A DNA stretch of 64,000 bases from Typhlomys cinereus (GCA_023101885.1 JALPQD010000053.1:4342447-4406446), one strand, 5' to 3'. Shown: positions 1 through 11,816, counted from the stretch's first letter. The notes: generated from the letters alone by a model not told the origin. Program-made: numbers and translations.

Positions 1-167
1 GGAGCCCAGCATGTTTAAACCCGAGTCCTGCCATCTGTGTGGCACCCATCATCCTCCGGGTTGTGGTTTTGTGGGACAGGAATGATGAGGTGATTTTCCA
101 GGGCTACTTTGTCCGTTAGTGACATGGGCCCTTGAAGGACAGTCAAAAAGTGACATTTGAAACAGTG
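1..167. other. Intergenic, nothing recognised
   Basis: Short leading stretch of unremarkable sequence without a supported feature. Confidence 0.5.
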
Positions 168-380
168 CATGGCGAGCCAGGCCTGTGAGATCAGCGGCTC
201 AGGAGGCTGAAGCAGAGGGTGTTAAGTCTGAGACTGGTCTGTGTCATCAGTGAGACCATATCTCAAATAAAATCAAAAGAGGAGGCTGAGAATGCAACTC
301 AACTATAGAGCACCTGCCTAGCATACATAAGACACCAGGTTCCATGCCCAACACCAGCACATAGCAACAAAGCCAAATGA
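168..380 (+). repeat. B1-like plus ID-like dimeric SINE
   Basis: A decayed B1-like half (GCGGCTCAGGAGGCTGAAGC, then GAGACCATATCTCAAATAAA) is followed directly by an ID-like half (ACTATAGAGCACCTGCCTAG, then CACCAGGTTCCATGCCCAAC). The order B1 then ID resembles B1-dID dimers described in several rodent families, rather than mouse B4, which has ID first. The call is by eye. Confidence 0.5.
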
Positions 381-1249
381 TAATAGCACTGATCCTCAGA
401 CTACTTTGTTCTTCCCCAAGAGTTTACTGATGGTGGCGCCAGCAAATCCCCTCTCCTCTCAGCCACACACCTGGTGCTGGGACGCTCAGACGTGGGGCTT
501 TCCTTTCAGGAGCTGTAATTGAACATTTATCTGTACCTCTTTGTGTTCTCATCACACCAAGAGCCAGAGAGGTGAACCTGATCTAGATTGTGACAGAATG
601 AACAAAAGAGATGAGGATAAGCTTTCTGCGGCTATGGGGATGAAATGGTGGTGGAAAATGTTTTCTTGGAAATACAAAATGTTTCCTTTATTTTGCTTTC
701 TGCTTCTGTAATCTAGCTTGCTCACCTGTAGCAGCGGGAAACCATGCTACCTGTGAAGGAGGGTGGACTGGGGCTGCTTGGGTAAGAATTCTCAAAGCCA
801 GAAAGTTACACTGTATAAAAGACAAACTAAGCAAAGAACAGTGTCCCAGCCTTTGGACAAAAGGGAGTCACTCTGGGCAAAGAGCTGGTGGGAGTAAACT
901 TTGCTATTGTGCGTCTCTGGAGGGCCTGTTTATCGCTTTTCTGTGAGAGTGCAGGAAAGAAGGGCGGCTTGTCTGTGCAGTGCAAAGCAAACCCTGACAT
1001 AAACTAGCACGAGTATGTCAGTCAAAGCAGACTTCTGCCGTGATCCACCGCAGCCCTGGATCTTGGGGCTTGAAGGGGAGCACAGAACGTTCCCAGGATG
1101 CAGCAGACCTAAGAACACTCCAGGGCCAGCAGCCCCACCTTTTTAGTGGTTCCAACACACTTGCCTCCTGACAGATAACTGACATGCGCTATAATAAATG
1201 CTGTGTGCCATCTTTCCCTGGGGAGATTGTCACACAAACATCTGTCACC
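381..1249. other. Intergenic, no feature recognised
   Basis: Unique-looking sequence. Short open frames here have no family resemblance I can name and no splice-site support. Confidence 0.5.
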
Positions 1250-1500
1250 CCAGAGAGGTATTCAACAATAGGTCAAAGTCCAGCTTGGTGACCCAGTGAG
1301 TTTATTGGGGTTGCTTATAGGAATGAGGGTCATGGTTACTTACAAGAGCAGGGATAACTCAACTACATCACCAGAAAGTCCGCCCCAACCTGGGTGAGAC
1401 TCAAACAAGCTGCAGATCTTAGAGCTCTCTGCATGGCTTGCTGCCAGTCGGGCATCTCTGAGTCTTCTCTAGTCTGCCAGGCTGATCTCAGAAGTCTCCC
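1250..1500. repeat. Dispersed repeat shared with 24955-25185
   Basis: Contains CAACAATAGGTCAAAGT, GTTTATTGGGGTTGCTTATA and GGAATGAGGGTCATGG. The copy near 25 kb has CACAATAGATCAAAGT, AGTTTATTGGGTTTGCTTAC and GGAGCAGGGGCGAGGGG. I recognise it as a recurrent rodent interspersed sequence but cannot name the family. Confidence 0.55.
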
Positions 1501-2257
1501 CTAGCAGATTTTTACTCCTTAGGGAGGGAGGCCAGACATTTTGTAATTTCAAGGACTTCCCAGACTGTTTACTTTTTGGGTTTTCTTCCAGGGCAGAACA
1601 GTTCAAATTGTTACGCATCATCCTTAAGTTGGAGAAGTTAGAAGGAGTCCAAGATGTATCATGCCATGCCAAAGGACAAAACACCATGGGACAGTCATCA
1701 GGGACACGGGAGCCATTGGGACAGTGGCTCTGGCTCAACCTCAATAGGTGACAGCTCATATCCTTAGAGACAAAAGGCTGGTTTGCAAAGATGGACAAAA
1801 GATCATATGCCCTCATACATGGACCCTGTGCTGGGGCCGCCAAGCCCTGGAACTAGCAGCACGGCCTCAGGGAGGAAGCTACAACGGAAACGAGCATAGA
1901 GAGTTCCCATCCTGGATTTTATCAAAGTCCACGGCTCATCTGGCTGAAGTAACCCTGGGCCTTCTCCTGACTAGCAGTGAATTCTTGAAGAAGCTGTTTC
2001 TAGCGCTTGACATCATGGGTGTCATGCTTGAGTGGAAGAAGCTCAGTTGAAGAGTATATATGTCTCCACATATGTCAAGTTCCAGAAAAGACAAAGCCAG
2101 TGACAGAAATCAGAGCAGTTATCTTCTGGCTAGGGAGAGGAATTGATACCAGACACTGGCAAGAAAAGAAAGTAGAATGTGCTGGGGATGATGGAAATCT
2201 TTCTATCTTGATTGGGTGGGGTGATTGCCTGCATGAAAAACTAATAGTACACTTAAA

Positions 2258-2412
2258 ATCTATGCATGCAAGCTGGGCTTGGAGACATAGGTCTGAAATA
2301 ACAGCTGCTTGGGAATATTGGGGCAGGAGAATTTCAGCTCAATACAGGCTGGGATGCAGCCTGGTTCAAGGCTAGCCTGAGACTCTGTATCAAGATGAAA
2401 AGTCAAAAGAGA
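2258..2412 (+). repeat. B1-like SINE remnant
   Basis: AAGCTGGGCTTGGAGACATA, TGGGGCAGGAGAATTTCAGC, TCAAGGCTAGCCTGAGACTC and a short A-rich end follow the order of a decayed B1/proto-B1 element. Confidence 0.45.
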
Positions 2413-2463
2413 GCTTCCTGTGCAGTTTAGTGTAGTTAGTATAGTTAGAATGCTTGCTTAGCA

Positions 2464-2677
2464 TTATACACACACATACACACTCACATATATATATTTA
2501 TACACACATATATGTACATATATCACACACTTCATGTGCATGATGCATGTTTTTAATTCTTTATATTTATGAATTCTGGAGATTAAAACTATTCAGAGAA
2601 AAATTATAAAAATATAATATATTATATATTATTATATAATATATATAATTATATATAATATATATTATATATTATAT
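2464..2677. repeat. CA/TA-rich then AT-only microsatellite
   Basis: Alternating CACACATA and TATATA occupy 2464-2530. A nearly pure A/T tract (AATATATTATATATTATT type) covers 2605-2677 and could fold back on itself. Confidence 0.8.
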
Positions 2678-3065
2678 CAGACTTTTCTCCTTGACAATAT
2701 TTTTAGAGCAATCGTTCCAGAAAAACAAATTGCATTTACATTGTAATAGATATAATAAGTGATTCAGAGATTGTTTAAAGTATGTAGGAAGATGTATGCA
2801 GTCTACATGCAAATACAATGATGCTTTCAAAAAAGGACTTGGTTGTCATAGATCTTGGCATCTACAGAAGAGTTCTGGAATCAGTCCCCAACAGGTTCAG
2901 AGGGACAACTGCACAAATCATTGTGCTAAGTGTCTGCAGGCATCTCTTAGGTGTGAAAAGAAGACAGAGCCTGTTTGGGGAAGACGAGAAGGAATCATGG
3001 TATAGGCAAAAACTAATCTACTCCAAGATTCTAAGAAAACAGACCTCATGATGTAAAAGCCCAAG

Positions 3066-3182
3066 AAAAAAGCTGGGTGCGGCGGCACACATCTGTGATT
3101 CAGCTCTCGGGAGGATCATGAGTTTGAGGACAGGCTGATCTACAGGGACCTTATATCTCGAGACCAAAGCAAAGTCTAAGGA
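3066..3182 (+). repeat. B1-type SINE
   Basis: AGCTGGGTGCGGCGGCACAC, TCGGGAGGATCATGAGTTTG, GACAGGCTGATCTACAGGGA and GAGACCAAAGCAAAG follow the 7SL-derived B1 order. A-rich sequence flanks it. Confidence 0.65.
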
Positions 3183-3534
3183 GGGAAGAAAACTTCTGGA
3201 AGTACTAATTAGGTTTCATAGAGGGGGTCAGCGCTGGAGCTGTACTTCAAAAGACTGAACAAGAGCACTCCAAAGAGAAGAGCAAAGGAATGCAAGATAG
3301 AGTAGTGTCGTAGCTGGGATGCAGCTTATAGTTCCGTTTGGCTGAGATACAGATAATAAGAGAGCAATGAGAAAAAAGTAAGGAGGCAAGAAGGACTGGT
3401 TTTTGCCCAAAGGTCTGAATTTTACTAGTAAGAGATCAAGGGGTTTGGAGCAAGTTAGACTCAGGTGGGGAGAGTCTGAAAGGTGCGGACCCGACTGGCC
3501 TTAACTTTGCATTTCTGCCTCAGCCTTCTGATGC

Positions 3535-3990
3535 CAGGGGTGCATCACCAGCCTGCATAGTTGCTGATAAATGACCGTCAAACAGCTTAAGGGAACAAGG
3601 GTTTATTCTCTTACGATTCCTGGTTACAGTTCTTAGTCCAGCTTGACGGGAGAGCTGCACCAACACCAGGGCCAAGGGAACTGGCCACACCATCACTGCA
3701 TAACGAGTGAGAGATGGACGATCCTTACTTGCCAGACCAGCATGGCTGGCCAAGTATACAGAAGGATGCCAACTCTCTCAACCAGCTCTCAGTATTTTAT
3801 TCACCTGTTCAGAGCCTAGTCCCACCCACCATGGGCTGGGCCTTCCCCATCAGCTAGACAATCTCCTGCAGGTTTGCTCTGGGCTTAACTCAACCATCAA
3901 CTCTCTACAACTGTGCCCAGAGTTCAAACCCTCAACAGCCAAGTTGACACCTGTGTTTAACTATGACACTGGCTATCTCTTGTTTTAGTC
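3535..3990 (-). repeat. Dispersed repeat family A, copy 1
   Basis: The reverse complement reads TTCCCTTGGCCCTGGTGTTG, GTGCAGCTCTCCCGTCAAGC and TGGACTAAGAACTGTAACC, then AATAAACCC. The same motifs recur in copies near 7.7 kb (same strand) and 26.3 and 44.0 kb (opposite strand). The AATAAA-bearing end suggests an LTR (MaLR-like) or a rodent non-autonomous element. The exact family is not determined. Confidence 0.6.
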
Positions 3991-4008
3991 TGAAGGGATG
4001 GGGGCTGA

Positions 4009-4690
4009 TTTTCTTTTTTTTTTTAATTAATTTATTTATTTTTCCCCAATCATACTAGCTCAAAAGGTACCCCTGTCCTCTCCCTCTCCACCCCTTCCTA
4101 GTCCCCCTTGCACTCTTCCCCCCTTTTCCCCTTTCTTTCACCCCCCCTCCCTCACATTCTCCCAGCGCCCCCCCCCCATTTCCTGGAGCATCCTTTTGTG
4201 TGAATACCAAACTTCCCTCTGAGTCCTCCACTCTAGTGAGGTGTACGGACTCAGTGGCATAGCCTAGAGCCCTTTCTTGGGCTCCCCTTTAGTATAGGAA
4301 CACTACTATGACTGTTAATCCCTTGCTTCTAAGGATCCTAGTGCCTGTGATCCATGTTAGACTTGGGGGGTTGTTGACATGTCAGTCATTGTGCAGGTTA
4401 TGCAAAGTCCGATTATGGCTACTATGGCCCTAACTCGTGGGAGTATCTTGCATATCGTTGCTCCTCCCCATCTTCAGGCTCTTACAATCTTGCTCCCCCC
4501 TCTTCCACAAGTTTCCCTGAGCTTTAGGATGGGGAGAGATTTGGCTGGTCTGGTTCCAAGTGAGCAGTGTAGGGTCTTTGATGTTCTGAATTATAGTTTG
4601 TTGTTTTCAGTTTTGCTTTTCCTGCACTGCCTTTGGCACCATCCTGATTGGTATTGGAGGTCACCTCCTAACCAAAAATAAAAGGCTGTT
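4009..4690 (-). mobile_element. LINE-1 3' end, rodent type, reverse orientation
   Basis: The plus strand starts with a T-rich tail complement and a pyrimidine tract with C runs (4070-4190), then CTCAGTGGCATAGCCTAGAG and CCCTTTCTTGGGCTCCCC. The reverse complement of this last part matches the copy at 6240-6300. A purine-rich 3'UTR tract before a poly(A) tail is typical of rodent L1. There is no ORF2 body, so it is a 5'-truncated insertion. Confidence 0.7.
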
Positions 4691-5639
4691 TAAATGAAGA
4701 TCTTACTATAAGAGGAGATTCAAAGGTAGGTGGAATAGGAGTAGGAGATCACAGTGAGGGTGGGTCAGTGTCCCAGGGAGGGTATAGAGGTGCTGATTTT
4801 CATAGCTATCTTTTTTCCACCTAAGAGTGTTCTAAAGTTGGGAGCTTATTAGAAAGGCAGGCTGTCTAATGAGTTACATTTCATGAAATCAGAATCTACA
4901 TTTAACAAGATCCCAGGGTAATTCCTACATGCACATCAAAGTTTTAAAAAACACTGGTCTAAAAGTTAGATAATGGTCTTGCGTGGGGGCAGGGGTTCTG
5001 AAATGAGTCTTTGCAATAAACCCTGATCACCTCAGAGATCTTATTCTGGCACTAAGTCTTCATGGTACTGTTCTACCTGCCTGGAAAAGTAGTCCATCCA
5101 GTAAGGAAATGGTAAGGAAAAAAAAAACTCAAAGCAGAAATACTATCATTCCTCCACCTCATATTAGCATCTCACACAGAAGACCTCTGTGGGTTAGTAA
5201 TGGTAGAATCAATACCGTTTGTGCTGTCCTAAGTGGAAGCCAAGGTTATTTCATTTGAATAATTTATCATCCCCAGCATTAGAACTTGAAGAGTTGCCAA
5301 CCACTATTGAATTCTTTAAAAGGTTGCAGTCCTTTCCTGGATCCCATTTTAGGATAGCACTCCATATGCTTTGCCAGACTTTGACTGATAATTGTAGTTG
5401 TTGTTGTTTTTTTTTCTTAAACAAAAACTACTTTCATCTGCACCTCCTGTGAATTCTTCTGTTCTGGTCTCCATTAGACCAGCCTTGCCAATGACAAAAA
5501 GGCAAGGGAAAAGGCAAGATGTGAATCTGTCCCATTTAAAACCAACTCCCCTTGCTCCATTCCCTGTGGTTCAGATTCATGGAGAATCTTACCACGACCT
5601 TCCCAAAGAGTAATGGAGTCAGCATTGCTGCTTCAGTAG
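4691..5639. other. Intergenic, no feature recognised
   Basis: AT-rich unique sequence. Open frames at 5219-5613 look incidental and contain T runs. Confidence 0.45.
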
Positions 5640-5765
5640 TAGAATTCATGCCTGCCAAAGAGTAATGGATCATGAGTTCAAGGGAACATTAGACTACATA
5701 GCAAGTTGGCCAGTGCTTATTTGAGATCCTGTCTCTAACCTCCCACCCTTGGAAAAAGAACCATG
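5640..5765 (+). repeat. B1-like SINE fragment
   Basis: ATGGATCATGAGTTCAAGG, AGACTACATAGCAAGTTGGC and TGAGATCCTGTCTCTAACC match the distal half of a B1/proto-B1 element, ending in an A-rich stretch. Confidence 0.45.
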
Positions 5766-6239
5766 GGAGAAGTGGCTGGCGGCATGGTGTAGGAGTAGGC
5801 CCATCTGATTATGCTGAGAATTCAGAAGGGGATTTGCCATCTCTATGCCACCTAAACCCCCAAGAAACATGCAGCAGATAGGCCACAGCTATCCTTAACC
5901 ATATAATTTGGGGAGTGTCTGGCACTTCCAAATAAGTCATAAGCTTGACAACAATCTAAAGTGCTGAGTTCAAACTCTGAGAATTTTCTTCCAGTGCATA
6001 TCAGGAGGTGTGCCCGTGTGGTAGGCAGCTGGTTACACAGTTACTGATGGGAAAGACGAAGCTGTCAGGACACCTGACAACCTGGGAATGGGGTCCCCCT
6101 ACTCCTGCTTGTACCTTATTACCACAGCTGAATAAAATAAAAGAACCATTTCACCTGTGTGGATCTTGACATATTCACACATTGTGTATAAAACCAGTGC
6201 CTTATCAAGAGATTAACAGTCTTAATAGAGTTCCCTTAC
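5766..6239. other. Intergenic, no feature recognised
   Basis: Unremarkable sequence between repeats. Confidence 0.4.
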
Positions 6240-6534
6240 TAACAAGGAGCCCAAGAAAGGGCTCCAGGCTATACCACTGAGTCCTTACACCTCACTAGGG
6301 TGGAGGACTCAGAGGGAGGTTTGGCAATCTCGCAAAAGGATGCTCTAGGGGATGGGAGAGGGGAAGGAGGAGGCAATAGGAAAAGGGGAGGGAGGGGTGA
6401 AGGAGGGGGAAAAGCGGGGGAGCAGGAAGGGGAGTGCAAGGAGGGACAGGAAAGAGGTGGAGGGAGGGGGAGGACCGGGTACCTATTGAGTTTGTATGAT
6501 TGGGAAAAAAAATAAAATGTGGGGAAAAAAAAAA
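6240..6534 (+). mobile_element. LINE-1 3' end with purine tract and A-rich tail
   Basis: GGAGCCCAAGAAAGGGCTCC and AGGCTATACCACTGAGTCC are followed by about 130 nt of GGGAGG/GGAAGG-type polypurine (6345-6475), then GGTACCTATTGAG and an AATAAAATGTGGGG plus A-run tail. This is the inverted partner of 4009-4690. It is truncated, with no coding part. Confidence 0.75.
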
Positions 6535-6544
6535 CAGTGCCTCA

Positions 6545-7125
6545 TGATAAAGTTCATGGGGCAAACACCAAAAGTCTATGAAAGAACCCCATCTTGTAAA
6601 TTCCATCATCTGAAGGTAAGGTCATGTGACTGAATGGAGTCATGAACAGTTTTGTAGCAGTAAAAAGTTTCTAAATGGCAACAGCCGGAAATTAATTCAC
6701 AATCAATTGCTGAATGAGTCCAAGTGCGGACTTGGTTCTGAACACATCACATGAACACTTTGCATTACACGTGCCATCATGCTACATCGTGCCAAAGAAT
6801 GCTGCTTACAGCACCATGTCTCATATATAAGACCATTGTATGTTTTAAAGTATAGTGTCTTTACTCTCATGCTAAGTTTTCTGCTCTCATAAAAGCTTAA
6901 TGGTTTTCAAATCAGTATTGCTCTGGATTAGATTGTGTGAGGATGTTTGATTTTAAAAATTGCCATTTGAGGAATAAGGAGTGTGAGTTCACAAGGCGCT
7001 ACCCCTATCTCAGGAATTAATGGCAGTTAATGGCTACCGGGAGAGGGAGGGTCATTTTTTCTCCTGGCAGTCTGACCAGGATACAGTGTATGGTCCAACA
7101 CCCATGAGTAAATGAGCAGTTCTAA
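6545..7125. other. Intergenic, no feature recognised
   Basis: Unique AT-rich sequence. GGTTTTCAAATCAG and TTTTAAAAATTGC near 6900-6960 partly recur near 8060-8100, together with CAAGGCGCTACCCCTATCTC versus TAAGGCCCTACCCATACCTG, so both may belong to one old repeat. Confidence 0.4.
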
Positions 7126-7270
7126 TAGGATTCAGAAGAAAGAAAAGAAACAGAAGAATGAGGTGCAGGAGAAAGATAGGGAAAAGGATGAGGAGGAGGA
7201 AGAAAAGAATAAGGAAGAGGAGGAGAACATGAAAGAAAAGGGGAAATGTGAAGGGTCTACCAGGAGAAAA
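7126..7270. repeat. Purine (GA)-rich low-complexity tract
   Basis: About 135 nt of almost uninterrupted A/G on the plus strand. Open frames over it are low-complexity K/E (or F/S/L antisense) and are not genes. Confidence 0.8.
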
Positions 7271-7604
7271 GGGTGGATACAAACAAAATACATTGTATGC
7301 ATATGTAAAGTTGCCAATTAACAAATATAAATACTTTAAGAACTGTTGTTTAAGTTTCTGACTTACACTGGGATCAGGACAGAATTTCTAGCAATTTCTG
7401 AAATATCCATAAAAATACATCTTGCCATTTTGCACAGGGCATTTATGTGAAGTGGTGTCCTCAGTACTGATATTTATAAAATCAAAATACTAATTAATTC
7501 TGAGAAACACTGAAGACCCTCTACATCCTGCAACATCAAATATTCAGCCAAGATTTAATTGTTTGCTGCCATTACTTTGCATGTTGCTAATAAACAAGAA
7601 ATAT

Positions 7605-7910
7605 CATTGAGGTTTACAGTTGTGCAATTTTATTTTTTAATCCAACTTGGCAGAAGAGGTCATACTAACCCCAGGAGCCAAGGGAACTAGCTATACCATA
7701 TTCACTACTGAGAGAGAGGCAAACCTCACTTACAAGACTACAAGTCTGTCCAAGTATGTTGAAGAATGCCAACCAGCTCCCTTGTTTTATCCAACTGCCC
7801 AGGAAATAGTCTCAGGCACTATAGGCTGGGTCTTTCTCATCAGTTAGATAATCTCCTGCAGGCTTCTCAAGGAAAAAACTGCTAATTCTTCACACATAGC
7901 TCAACCCTCA
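7605..7910 (-). repeat. Dispersed repeat family A, copy 2
   Basis: It shares CCAAGGGAACTAG, CATACTAACCCCAGGAGC, AAGTATGTTGAAGAATGCC and CAGTTAGATAATCTCCTGCAG with 3600-3870, in the same orientation. An incidental 66-codon frame lies inside it. Confidence 0.6.
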
Positions 7911-9940
7911 GTCACTGTCTTTATGTAAAAACATAGTGCACTCATAGTGCACTCATGAGGCCACACACTTGCTTTCATCTTTCACAAATGGTCAAAATAC
8001 ATGTCTGCCAAGAATCTTTTAAAACAAGTCTTTTGTGACTTATTACAGTAAACGTTTGGATTGGATTGTGTTGGGACGCTTGGTTTTAAAAACTACTGCT
8101 TGATGAATGGAAAATGAGTCCATAAGGCCCTACCCATACCTGAAGCATTAATGGCTGTTGATTAATGGCTGGGGGCAGGGCATTTACACCTGGGCTATAT
8201 AGTTACATACTCAGCATCACGTAGATTTCTTAAGTGTAAAGTGGTGACAGGTAGATATAAGAAACCTCCCTGTGAAGCCACCTGTGAGGCCTAAGAGGCC
8301 CTTCTTCAGATGCCATTTCACAAGCCCCAGTTCTACTAGTTTCATCCAGGAGCTATGAAAGAAGGATGCAGAAATGCATTTTATGTATCTTGCGTGTATT
8401 TTAAAGCATTCCTTTCCATGACAACCAAATAGCGCTGTCTTCAAAACACGAGAAAACTTGACTTAGAATTGAGTCAGGGAGACCCATGTTCACAGGAAGC
8501 TCAAGACCTGGATTCAACACATGCCCTGCCCAGCCCCTCACAAGCCCCTCTCAGCAGCTCCCTTCTTTCGGGTCATGCAGCACCTAAGAAGAGGGTTCTG
8601 TGGTCTCTACTCAGGACGTCTCATCACATGCATCGTTGCTTTTATTGCTGGGAAAGAGGGAGAAAAGTGTTTACAACATCTCTTACTTTCTACACTTTGT
8701 GAGTTCTGGGACTAAACAACCTCTAGAAATCTTCTAAGCAAGATTCTGAGAATGTTCAGAAACTGTTACAGATTTTCTGGCATTCATTAGACTATTCAGA
8801 GAATGCCTCCAGTGTCAGCAAATAGTGATAAACCTTCCAAGAATAAATCATTCAAAAGAAGATACTTTCTCTGAAACAGAGTTTGAGAGGACTAAGATTG
8901 ATCTAGAATTCCCATTTGAATAGCCACACTCCACTTGTAAATTTGTAATGTTCTGCTTGCTTTCCTATTTCTGCTTCTCCGTTGTCTGTATTCATTCATT
9001 CAATCATTCATTCGTTCAGTATATGTTCTTTTGTCCTATCCTTTATGAGTATTGTGCTACATGAGAGAGACACGATCTTTGTCTCATAGAACCTATTTTG
9101 TGTACCCTCAGTTCTCAGAGCCAATCTCTGGACCTCTAAAACCCATCCTTTGCCCAAGAAGGATTTAAAGCCCCCTAATATCTTGATGGCTGATCATATG
9201 CCTGCTTTAAGTTTGAAAGCTCATTTGCATAAGCAAGCATCTGCTTCCTTTGGAAGATAACGAAGAAGGAAGAGTAGAGTGGACTGGAGTTCTGACATGC
9301 CTTGGTTCACTTACCTACTCACTGTGGGTGAGATTTAGTCTTAATATCTTATCCATTAAGTGGACTCTTTGAGAAGTGTCCTGCTCAGGGCCTGGATACC
9401 ACGTGAGTCCAATAATTGGCGGTGCGCATCTCTATATTCTCTTTGATTCTTTAACTGTCTTGTGCTATAAATGTACCTCTCCCTAGCTTTCTAGCCTACC
9501 TCAAGCTAACATTTAGTTTTACTCAAGAAAATAGCCCATCAATTTGTTTTATGAAACTTTCAAAGTTGAAGGATTTCCACAAAGGATACCCACATATCTG
9601 GATCTTATTATTATTATTTTACTAGCTTTGCTTAGTCAGATATTCATTTATTCATCCCTCTGTCTGTCAATACATTTAATTTGGGGGTGGGCAGACTATT
9701 GCTATCATATCTTGCCCAAGCTCACCTCATACTTCTGATCCCCTGCTTCAACCTCCCAAGCCTTGGAATTAGACGTGTATATATTTAATTACTTGGCTTT
9801 GCTTATTTTCTTTGTTAAGTAAAATTTACAGTTGGTAGCATGTTCAAACACTTTACGATTTTTTTGAGTTTTGATAATTGCCTATAGGCACATGACTCTG
9901 ACCTCAGGATGTAAATGTAAATGTACTCTCAGTAAGGCAG
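7911..9940. other. Intergenic, no gene recognised
   Basis: Mostly unique sequence. A (TCAT)n-like stretch occurs near 8991-9017 and a TTA run near 9606-9618. Short frames lack any recognisable domain. Confidence 0.45.
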
Positions 9941-9954
9941 GTTTAGAGCAGCCA

Positions 9955-10456
9955 TGCTGGGACAGTCTCTGAAGGTCTTGGAAGATCATTCTCCACTGGG
10001 ATTACCCTGAAAGAACACACCCTTCACCAACTTCCCCCAACCCTTTGCTTATGAAAGGATATGGAGATTACCTCTTTTTTACAGAAACACCCCACCTCGA
10101 GGTAGGCATAAGATCAACTGGGTTGTACCCAAGATCAACTGGTTTGGGCCCAGTGTGAGTTAACTAATGAGGAAAACCATTTTCCCCTGGGCTTATCTAA
10201 ATGTATAAACATACACGACCTTGGCAGCCATCTTTGGCACCTGCCCCTCATGGGCACTTCACATGGGGAGTCCATGAGTCCATTTCCAGCTCCTTGCCCC
10301 TCTGGATTCCATGCTGGAGTCTAGGAGTTCCGTTTCTTTTCTTCTTCTTCTTCTTCTCTAATAAACTCTACTTTAATTCTCTACATGCGTTGTGGTTTCA
10401 GTCTTTGATTCCGAACACAAGAAACCTGCAACAAAGAGACATCATCCCAAAACATT
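9955..10456 (+). mobile_element. ERV-like LTR (putative)
   Basis: Expected LTR parts occur in order: a TATA-like TGTATAAAC at about 10202, an AATAAA at 10360-10365, a short GT-rich R/U5-like stretch, and a CA end near 10454. TTTGGTAACCACAAAGGGAC follows, which could be a decayed primer-binding site (TGG start at 10457). The 5' edge is uncertain. I recognise the architecture, not the family. Confidence 0.5.
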
Positions 10457-11517
10457 TGGTAACCACAAAGGGACCCAGACAGGACAGGTAGATCCCACTA
10501 GGTAAGGTAAAGAAATTCTGGATCTGTCTCTGCTCGCTTCTTGAGCAGGCTTCTCGGGGGAAGGGAAGGAGAAGGGCTTTTTTGAAATGGGGGACAGAAT
10601 GTTTTAAATGCCATGTGATGTGTGAGTGGAGGTCGGCCTGAAGTGGGAGACCTGCAACACCTCAGTGCTCGAATTTGTAGCACCATAGTGAGACCCTTAC
10701 TATCTCTTCATGGCCACGGGGTTTAAGTGGGCCAGTTCTGCAGTTCTGTAGCGATAATATATGGTCTAGGGTGGGATCGGATTAGAATCCGGAAACAGCT
10801 GAACCCACTATGGCCAAGGCGCGACCAGGCTGGAACGTGTATGATCTCTCCTGGAGGGATACTCAACCTTTGTGTGCCTTGGATTGTGGGGATCAATTTG
10901 GCTTCGGGTCTCCTTAGTTAATGGAGGGAAGTTCCGTGACATTCACTTTGAAGGAAAAGTGTTACATGTCTGAGATACCGAAATATATCTAAGTAGCATA
11001 GGGACCTCAGGAAGCTTCAGTCATGGTATACCATGGACCCTATACCCCTTTAACACTGGCAGAGGTGGGGCACCCCTCTGTCAGGAATTACAGTGTCAGC
11101 CTTCCCCACCTCCTTTGCGTACACCATGCCAAGTATGGCACTAGCCTTGACGTCAGTCACAGGGTTTTTATGGTGTTTGGCAACTGGACTAACTGGAGAA
11201 TGTTTAGTCCTACTAACCTGAAAAAGAACCAATTTGTAGTATTCTGTTCTCAAACATAGCCTCTAAACAACTTAGATAATAAGAGATCCCCCCCAGGAGG
11301 ATCCTTGAATTATAATACCATCTTCCAGCTAGATTTATTTTGTGGACAGCAAACAAATGCAGAAGTTATAGACCATAGAGCAAAAGTACCAGCTAATAGT
11401 TCCGGAGAAAAAACAATTTTGTCTTTCAGTAGACAAAGGTCCCTCAGTACTAAGGTGGAACAGGAATTTCATCTAGCTTTCACCTCAGCCAAACCCCCTT
11501 CCCTTGAAACTAAATAG
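10457..11517 (+). mobile_element. Possible ERV leader/internal remnant
   Basis: The sequence following the putative primer-binding site has no intact gag, pol or env frame; all frames are broken into pieces under 100 codons. It differs in texture from the flanking AT-rich DNA and ends before the SINE at 11.57 kb. If it belongs to the LTR at 9955-10456, it is an old, degraded and 3'-truncated copy. Confidence 0.35.
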
Positions 11518-11568
11518 GGTCAGTGTAATCTGGACCCAGCATTAGAATCTCTGAAGAAGACAAACTGT

Positions 11569-11576
11569 GTGTATGT

Positions 11577-11619
<43 letters not shown>

Positions 11620-11816
11620 AAGGCATTGTGTGTCGCTGCAGAAGACCAAGGGGAACTTTGCGAATCATACCCTGATTGCTTCTTGCTTTGCTCTGGGATT
11701 TCCCAGGTTTCACCCACCAAGGCCGGAAGTGTAGGCCACTGCAGTTTCTGCCTAGTGTTTTTACGTGGGACCTGGGATCCAAACTCAGGATCTTCTGCAT
11801 CTCTCCAGCCCGAGCT
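11569..11816 (-). repeat. B2-head SINE of the window's abundant family, copy 1
   Basis: The tail is at 11573-11618 as a long TG run. The body has GCTCTGGGATTTCCCAGG, AAGGCCGGAAGTGTAGGCC and CTGGGATCCAAACTCAGGA, ending at the tRNA-like head TCTCCAGCCC. The head (forward GGGCTGGAGA) and box-B-like CTGAGTTTGGATCCCAG indicate a tRNA-derived element. Confidence 0.75.
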
